The position numbers and the translations under genes were made by a program. The notes under the pieces are model-generated. The model ran no database searches, was not told the origin of the DNA, and saw only the letters and a list, made by a program, of their open reading frames with translations. From positions 1 through 13,395 of the forward strand of contig LXFE01000878.1 in the NCBI GenBank assembly GCA_001929475.1: a stretch of DNA of 13,395 nucleotides, given 5' to 3'. This DNA comes from Neolecta irregularis DAH-3. Lineage: Eukaryota > Ascomycota > Neolectomycetes > Neolectales > Neolectaceae. Numbering within the stretch: position 1 is the first letter of the stretch; each line of letters begins with the position of its first letter. Of this stretch, positions 8,869-13,395 are shown in pieces.

Positions 8869-9315
8869 GCTACTTGTAGGAAATAAGCATGAGCAACTAC
8901 CGGCATTGGCCTGCCACCTCTGGGTGTCGACGCATATGATTTCCCATTAGGGGCCTGACAGTGGTGCTTGCTGCTCCGTCATTATCTTCTGTACGTCCAA
9001 CGGTTTAGTGGTGCAAGCCACCAGCCGCATTGGTAAAGATTTACAGGGATATTACCTTACAGTCGGATATATCGAGTTGAAAAATACAAGTAATGGCGAT
9101 AGGGATATCTTGTACTTTATTTTTGACAATAAATAATATACGTTGGTTCAAACTGTCTATTTCCACATATCGAAGCTGGCTGAGAAACTCCGATGGTCTC
9201 CCTCCGCTAACCTACTCTGCTGAACTGAATATCGAACCAAACCTGCTTGATATGGCGAAATTCAACGCCCGCGTACATCATTACGATCATTCTCAATTTT
9301 TACCCAGCATAGACG

Positions 9316-9516
9316 ATGATGGCACCTTTTGCTGCTTTCACGATGGCAGGAATTTTGTTTCTCTACGTGCGCTCGTCAATCCATTCCGCGAGGTATAATG
9401 CTGAGAGGATGAGGATTGAGGGTTATATCTACCAAAACAATGGAAACGAGAGCTGCGAGTCGGGAGTAAATGAACCGGAGAAACTGACCAAGGATATCCA
9501 ACAACGGCGCAAATAA
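9316..9516 (+). CDS. Small single-span membrane protein, 66 residues
   Basis: The product begins MMAPFAAFTMAGILFLYVRSS, a hydrophobic segment of about 15 residues, then a basic Arg-rich stretch (SARYNAERMR). It ends in a polar, charged C-terminus (NEPEKLTKDIQQRRK). This layout suits a small N-terminally anchored protein with a positive-inside flank. It recalls short conserved fungal membrane proteins that start MAP.AAF, but I cannot name the family. The start could be either of the two adjacent ATGs. An alternative splice from GTAAAT at about 9467 to TTTCAG (ending 9522) would swap the C-terminus for another short one. The larger overlapping frame 9093-9398 looks non-coding. Confidence 0.55.
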   Translation: MMAPFAAFTMAGILFLYVRSSIHSARYNAERMRIEGYIYQNNGNESCESGVNEPEKLTKDIQQRRK

Positions 9517-10043
9517 TTTCAGGAGGGTGATTGGGAATGTTCTCGCGTAACTGACTGATACCAAGTTACTGGAATGGGGAAACTTTCCTTTTAGCGGAAA
9601 AGTCAATTCTAGTAACCGATTGTAACATTCCATGAAACGGATTAATCATAATTCTCGAGCGTGTTAAAGATAGGACAAGTGAAATTATGCAAGCTGACGT
9701 ATTTTGTTGATCGCTCCATACTACCACTTCACCGCCTATGGTATCATCGGTACGAGTCACTGCGACGTAGGTCACAGCCGGATGTACAGTGTCAGCATTA
9801 TACTTGCTGGTGAGCAGCCTTCAATTGACTCAAGACACGATTCTAGCCAAAGATTGCTTATACTTGGCGACTCAATTATCTATTATCACATTTGCAACGC
9901 TATAAAGCTGCCTAATAAACGCAGTCTCGCAGAATGGACCATATCATGTTTCTAGAAATGGAGAAGAACAATAGGCGCTCGAAGTATATTCCAGAGAAAG
10001 TCAGGGTAAAAATTGAATGTGTTGCCATGTTCCTTTCGCCATA
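9517..10043. other. Convergent spacer before QCR7
   Basis: This is 527 bases between the small membrane-protein gene and the 3' end of QCR7. Short open frames on both strands (for example 9704-9955 and 9934-10167) show no coding character or family signal. I see only short inverted words (GTTACT/AGTAAC, GGAATG/CATTCC) at about 9560-9632. Likely 3' UTRs. Confidence 0.5.
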
Positions 10044-10519
10044 TCAAAGTGAAGCGGGACTTTTGATAGATTTGACTTTGGTGACTTTTACTGAATCAAA
10101 ATCTGCCTTCTCTTGGGCCTCTGCTTCAAGTTCTTTAATGATAGGCGTCAAATACCGAATGTCCTAATTAATTCAGACAAGACTTATCGGATATATACGT
10201 CTTCAGGTTTAGTCCATTCGTTTCTCGGTAGAATTTGATGAACACAGGCAAGTTGGTGGCCTCGTTTTAACCGGTAGAACCGATCATAAGTTTCTCTCTC
10301 AGACAACCTTCCAAGTGCCTTTTGTGCGATAGAGTGTTCTTCCATCAATAAGTCGTCGTATCTAGCATCAGAGTTTTTTGATTAGTAAGAATACTTGAGA
10401 CCCATTTGTCGGTATCCCGACAATTGGACAAATCTCTCAGCGGCGGGCCGGAGCATTGCAACAAGCCTTGGAAAGGATTTCTTAAGAGAGGGGTAGAGGG
10501 AATAACCAAGAATCGACAT
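10044..10519 (-). CDS. QCR7: Qcr7, cytochrome bc1 complex 14-kDa subunit
   Basis: Qcr7 (UQCRB) is a matrix-side subunit of ubiquinol-cytochrome c reductase (respiratory complex III) in the mitochondrial inner membrane, contacting cytochrome b. Exons on the minus strand: 10519-10395, 10361-10199 and 10163-10044, giving 135 residues (yeast 127). Family blocks: SLKKSFPRLVAMLRPAAERF, LSGYRQMGLKYDDLLMEE, ALGRLSERETYDRFYRLKRG, LPRNEWTKPEDDIRYLTP, and an acidic helix KELEAEAQEKADFDS. Introns are 33 bp (GTATTC...GATGCTAG) and 35 bp (GTATAT...AATTAG). I chose the ATG at 10519 (MSILGYSL) because family members start about here. An upstream in-frame ATG at 10564 would add 15 residues. Divergent from ARO2. 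Confidence 0.95.
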
Positions 10520-10712
10520 GTTGGGGTTAGATGGGTGGCGAGAAAGCTGAGGTTCTTTGCCCATGAGCGATAAATTAGATCACAAGATATATCCAAGCAA
10601 TTTGTAATTTTCAATATCAATGTAATACCCAGTGAATGGAGCTTGTTCTATGTATCATGTGAGCTAAAACTGGGAATCATAGTCTAACCTACTGAAATCG
10701 AACCAACTTGAA
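10520..10712. promoter_or_regulatory. Divergent promoter QCR7 / ARO2
   Basis: This 193-bp region lies between the QCR7 and ARO2 start codons and must hold both promoters and 5' UTRs. I see no clear TATA or CCAAT box. Confidence 0.45.
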
Positions 10713-11965
10713 ATGTCATCTTTTGGAACGCTTTTTAAAGTGACTACGTATGGCGAATCGCACTGTAAATCAGTAGGCTGTATAGTTGAAAATGTGCCGC
10801 CTGGTCTAGATATAACCGAAGCGGATATTCAACCGCAACTTTCTCGCCGACGACCGGGGCAATCCGATTTAACCACTGCAGTATTATTTTCGCTTGATGG
10901 AAGGAAAGCTGACTGTCCAGCGAGATGAAAAAGATCGAGTGGAGATTCAATCTGGAACTGAATTTGGGGTTACTTTGGGAACGCCTATTGGAATGGTTAT
11001 TAAAAACCAGGATCAGCGACCTCACGATTACTCTGAAATGGACGATTATCCGCGTCCCAGTCATGCCGATTTGACTTATTTGCTTAAATATGGAGTTAAA
11101 GCGTCTAGCGGGGGAGGACGATCGTCTGCCCGAGAAACCATAGGTTATAAATTATTTACACGAGGCTTATAAACAGGTCGGGTAGCAGCTGGAGCCATTG
11201 CCGAAAAATATTTGTATCAAGCTTTTGGCATTGAAATCGTAGGTTTTGTGTCGAGTGTGGGAACGGTGCATTTGGAGAATGTGACTGATTTACTGAATAC
11301 ACTGTCTAGAGTGCAAGTTGATCAGTATCCAACCCGATGTCCGGATACGTGCACCTCTGAGAAAATGACACGGAGGATTCTTGAAGCGAAAGCGAATCAA
11401 GATTCGATTGGAGGAACTGTAACTTGTGTGATTCGAAACGCGCCGAGTGGACTGGGCGAACCGTGTTTTGACAAGCTTGAAGCGAAACTAGCACATGCGA
11501 TGCTTTCTATTCCTGCAACAAAAGCATTTGAAATAGGATCCGGGTTTGGAGGATGTCAATTTCCGGGATCGCAACATAACGATGTATATCAAATGTGAAA
11601 AGGGGTTGACTACTAGGTATATCAAATGGGTGAAAAGGGGTTGACTACTTTTACGAATAATTCTGGCGGGGTTCAAGGGGGGATATCCAATGGCGAGCAC
11701 ATTTACTTCAAGGTAGGGTTTAAATCGCCTGCGACGATTGGACTTGCTCAGAAGACTGCGAGTTATGCAGGTGTGCAAGGGGAACTGAAAGCCAAGGGAC
11801 GCCATGATCCGTGCGTTGTGCCCAGGGCGGTGCCGATAGTGGAAGCAATGGCCGCTATGGTTATAATGGAGTATGTTATTTTCTGGCTGGGCTGATATCA
11901 GCGCGGTTCTTTTACAAAAGGCAAGACAAAGTGCTCGAGGGTTGTTGCCTCTAAATCAGCTGTGA
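10713..11965 (+). CDS. ARO2: Chorismate synthase
   Basis: Converts 5-enolpyruvylshikimate-3-phosphate to chorismate, the last step of the shikimate pathway. The enzyme needs reduced FMN, and fungal forms carry their own flavin reductase activity. Exons: 10713-10880, 10921-11143, 11177-11583, 11617-11870 and 11902-11965, giving 371 residues (yeast Aro2 is 376). Signatures: [13 protein letters not shown] with catalytic His17; [33 protein letters not shown] with His104; [51 protein letters not shown]; and [17 protein letters not shown] near the C-terminus. Introns are 40, 33, 33 and 31 bp. Intron 3 duplicates the start of exon 4. Without its removal an in-frame TGA follows HNDVYQM and the last quarter of the enzyme is lost. 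All other key residues are intact, so I read it as functional. Confidence 0.97.
11584..11616 (+). other. ARO2: ARO2 intron 3, a copy of the adjoining exon
   Basis: This 33-bp intron starts GTATATCAAATG and ends TTGACTACTAG. Its first 31 bases match the first 33 bases of exon 4 (11617-11649), apart from two missing Gs after ATG. Splicing restores [12 protein letters not shown], as expected for the family. Confidence 0.8.
11584..11649 (+). repeat. Tandem duplication across the ARO2 intron 3 / exon 4 boundary
   Basis: Copy 1 is 11584-11614 and copy 2 is 11617-11649, differing by a two-base gap. AG sits between them at 11615-11616, forming the AG|GT junction. Confidence 0.95.
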
Positions 11966-11969
11966 AGCA

Positions 11970-12082
11970 GATAATATCTATCAGCGAATATGATAATATC
12001 TATCAGCGAATATGATAATATCTATCAGCGAATTGATAATATCTATCAGCGAATATGATAAATATCTAACAGCTGTGAATAT
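11970..12082 (+). repeat. Minisatellite A, 22-bp unit
   Basis: Four near-identical copies of a 22-bp unit beginning GATAATATCTATCAGCGAAT (11970, 11992, 12014, 12035; the third is 21 bp), followed by one degenerate 26-bp copy. It starts five bases after the ARO2 stop codon, so it lies in the 3' UTR. Confidence 0.95.
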
Positions 12083-12101
12083 GTATGAAACAGATATATA
12101 C

Positions 12102-12254
12102 AAATATCGACAATATAAAAGTGAGATTAAAATATCGCCAATATAGAAGTGAGATTAAAATATCGACAATATAGAAGTGAGATTAAAATATCGACAATAT
12201 AGAAGTGAGATTAAAATATCGACAATACTTGAGATTAAAATATCCGCCAATATT
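12102..12254 (+). repeat. Minisatellite B, 28-bp unit
   Basis: The unit contains GTGAGATTAAAATATCG and CAATATAGAA. There are three full 28-bp copies at 12121, 12149 and 12177, a slightly short fourth at 12205, a degenerate fifth from 12231, and a partial copy before the first. Confidence 0.95.
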
Positions 12255-12263
12255 CCAACCAAC

Positions 12264-12350
12264 GAAATGATGTCAAATGAATATATCAACGAAATAAAGA
12301 TGTCAAATGAGTATATCAACGAAATAAAGATGTCAAATGAAAGTGTAATG
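12264..12350 (+). repeat. Minisatellite C, 30-bp unit
   Basis: The unit contains GAAATAAAGATGTCAAATGA and TATATCAAC. Copies are 12264-12290 (27 bp, lacking three bases), 12291-12320 (30 bp) and a diverging third, 12321-12350. Different sequence from arrays A and B. Confidence 0.92.
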
Positions 12351-12424
12351 AAACGAATGTGATATCAACCTAATGGAGAGGAGAACGAGTACAAGAAGGA
12401 TGGACGACATGTTGCATCGATTAA

Positions 12425-13395
12425 TTAATCAGGATTGACAACTCTGAGGTTCAGTTTGGGGCCAGTCCAGTAAGTGCTGTGCTGGACCATTCTGCCCGAG
12501 ACTTTGCTTTCGGCATAGGCGTCGTCTGTAGTTTGGTCCTCGGGGGTCGTTTGCTCGCGGATATGGCGGAAGAGGTCTGGAGGGAGATATGTTTCTGGGG
12601 GAGGTTCCCAGGAGGGGTTATCGTGCCATGACAGTGTGCGTTTTCGAGAACGGAGACGGCGGCGGCGGTAGAGGAGGATGCCGATGGCGCTGGACAGGAC
12701 GAGGAGGGAGGGAAACGAGATGGAGAGGGCTTTGAGTGTGGAGGGGGAGATTGAGGGGGAGGGCGGCGACGAAGACGAGGGGGAGGAGGACGAAGACGAG
12801 GGGGAGGGTGAGGACGAGGGGGAGGACGAAGACGAGGGGGAGGACGAAGACGAGGAGGACGAGGAGGACGAAGACGAGGAGGACGAAGAGGACGAAGACG
12901 AAGACGGCGAGTACTGGTCAACCCAGCGCATCTGCACCGTGTCGAGGATCCACACGCGCTGGTTGAACGTGTTGGGCGAGTCCTTGCCAAAGAACAGCAT
13001 CATGGCGCCCGAGGCAAAGACGGCCGAGTGGCCCGTGAGGTTTCCCGGCGCCGCGCCGGCCGGGCGCAGCACCGAGTACGACCACGACGCGAGATCGAGG
13101 CGCACCACGTCCGGCGGCACAAAGTCGTTGTAGAGCGAGCCGCCGTACACCAGCACCGAGTTGTCCGCCGCCGCAACCGCCGAGTGCCCGACCCTGCTCG
13201 CAGGCACGGCGCCCGTCACCGTCTGGAACGCCCACGTCGCCGTCCGCGGGTCGAACAGCGCCGCCTGCCGCAGGTCGATGTACGCCGCCGCCGCCGCAGA
13301 GCCGCCGAGCAGCAGATACCGCCCGTCCGCCAGCAGCGTCGACGAAAAGTACGCCGCGCCCACCGGCAGCGGCGTGCTGCCCGCCATGTCCGCCC
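12425..13395 (-). CDS. Kelch-repeat membrane protein, 3' part
   Basis: The frame is open to the right edge, so the 5' part is probably outside the window. The ATG at 13387 may be internal. Numbering from it (320 residues): about 1-158 hold roughly three Kelch blades, with GRYLLLGGS, RVGHSAV then VLVYGGS, and LTGHSAV then MMLFFGK, each followed by a D/LD and W pair. A serine tract with scattered prolines spans about 160-219. A membrane segment lies at 220-239 (ALSISFPSLLVLSSAIGILL), then YRRRRLRSRKR as a stop-transfer signal and a polar tail of about 70 residues ending NLRVVNPD. The layout suggests an outside beta-propeller, a stalk, one membrane span and a cytoplasmic tail. Full-length relatives usually have about six blades and a signal peptide. 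Its 5' part is far richer in GC than the other genes. Partner or substrate unknown. Confidence 0.8.
   Translation of the reverse strand, partial: ADMAGSTPLPVGAAYFSSTLLADGRYLLLGGSAAAAAYIDLRQAALFDPRTATWAFQTVTGAVPASRVGHSAVAAADNSVLVYGGSLYNDFVPPDVVRLDLASWSYSVLRPAGAAPGNLTGHSAVFASGAMMLFFGKDSPNTFNQRVWILDTVQMRWVDQYSPSSSSSSSSSSSSSSSSSSSSSSPSSSSSPSSSPSPSSSSSSPSSSSPPSPSISPSTLKALSISFPSLLVLSSAIGILLYRRRRLRSRKRTLSWHDNPSWEPPPETYLPPDLFRHIREQTTPEDQTTDDAYAESKVSGRMVQHSTYWTGPKLNLRVVNPD
12760..12915 (-). repeat. Low-complexity serine-coding tract
   Basis: On the plus strand this is a run of GAC/GAG/GAA/GGG triplets, read on the minus strand as TCG/TCC/TCT serine codons with some proline. The mixed codons suggest an older triplet expansion or selection for a Ser stalk. 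On the plus strand it creates long false acidic and arginine-rich frames. Confidence 0.9.

Larger units (their letters stand above)
7442..9315. other. Long stretch without a defensible gene
   Basis: About 1.9 kb. The first few hundred bases are T-rich and likely the ECM33 3' UTR. Open frames such as 7752-8057 have no coding character. I saw no tRNA, rRNA, known snRNA or transposase remains. Small structures present: an exon-like ORF at 8211-8306 ending in a GTAAGT donor; an imperfect repeat GGCTAAGTGACTGAACTTG / GCCTAACCGACTGAACTTG at about 8355-8415; a hairpin TGAATA-ATGC-TATTCA at 8738-8753; and a near-perfect palindrome at 8852-8868. The 3' end should include the promoter of the gene at 9316. 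Confidence 0.5.

Noticed and set aside
9093-9398. 101-residue frame overlapping the small membrane-protein gene
   Set aside because: No recognisable domain; it overlaps a more protein-like frame at 9316 and probably represents 5' UTR or promoter sequence.
10345-10620. 91-residue minus-strand frame over QCR7
   Set aside because: Different frame from the QCR7 exon, which is fixed by strong family similarity.
11584-11616. ARO2 as a pseudogene because of the TGA and TAG in this segment
   Set aside because: The stops lie in a segment with proper GT...AG ends and a normal local intron length, and its removal restores the conserved protein; all other exons are intact.
11970-12350. Possible CRISPR-like array
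   Set aside because: Units are directly abutting without unique spacers, and the context is a fungal genome; these are minisatellites.
12177-12362. 61-residue frame over the minisatellites
   Set aside because: It only translates repeat units B and C (repeated NEYINEIKMS-like peptide); no start context or conservation.
12678-13133. Plus-strand acidic (D/E-rich) and arginine-rich frames
   Set aside because: Antisense readings of the serine-coding triplet tract of the Kelch gene.

Overview
The window looks like nuclear DNA of an ascomycete fungus. Evidence: a fungal-type GPI-anchored Ecm33/Sps2 wall protein, fungal forms of Rrn7, SPF45, Qcr7 and chorismate synthase, many small spliceosomal introns with CTNAY-like branch sites, and short intergenic spaces. 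I cannot name the species. Reading the genes requires splicing: I place 20 introns in six multi-exon genes plus one in a doubtful small gene. Almost all are 31-50 bp, near the lower limit for spliceosomal introns.

Layout, left to right. 1-542: no convincing gene. 543-1019 (+): unrecognised 128-residue protein in three exons. 1336-3107 (-): RRN7, the TFIIB-like factor of RNA polymerase I, five exons, one intron of GC-AG type. 3752-5257 (+): SPF45/RBM17-like splicing factor (G-patch plus UHM), five exons. 5321-5553 (-): possible 51-residue spliced protein, weak. 5943-7441 (+): ECM33-like GPI protein, five exons, one GC-AG intron and one outlying 212-bp intron holding two strong hairpins. 7442-9315: about 1.9 kb with no gene I can defend. 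9316-9516 (+): small single-membrane-span protein. 10044-10519 (-): QCR7, complex III subunit. 10713-11965 (+): ARO2, chorismate synthase. 11970-12350: three different AT-rich minisatellites side by side. 12425-13395 (-): 3' part of a Kelch-repeat membrane protein with a long serine tract, much richer in GC than the rest and running off the window edge.

The genes do not form one pathway. They are housekeeping functions (rRNA transcription, splicing, respiration, aromatic amino-acid synthesis, cell wall) packed as in a compact fungal genome. The most striking item is ARO2 intron 3. It is 33 bp long and is an almost exact copy of the exon sequence directly downstream, which is what an intron newly created by a short tandem duplication should look like.

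All exon structures were worked out by eye from reading frame, splice signals and remembered family conservation. No alignment, transcript or database search was available.
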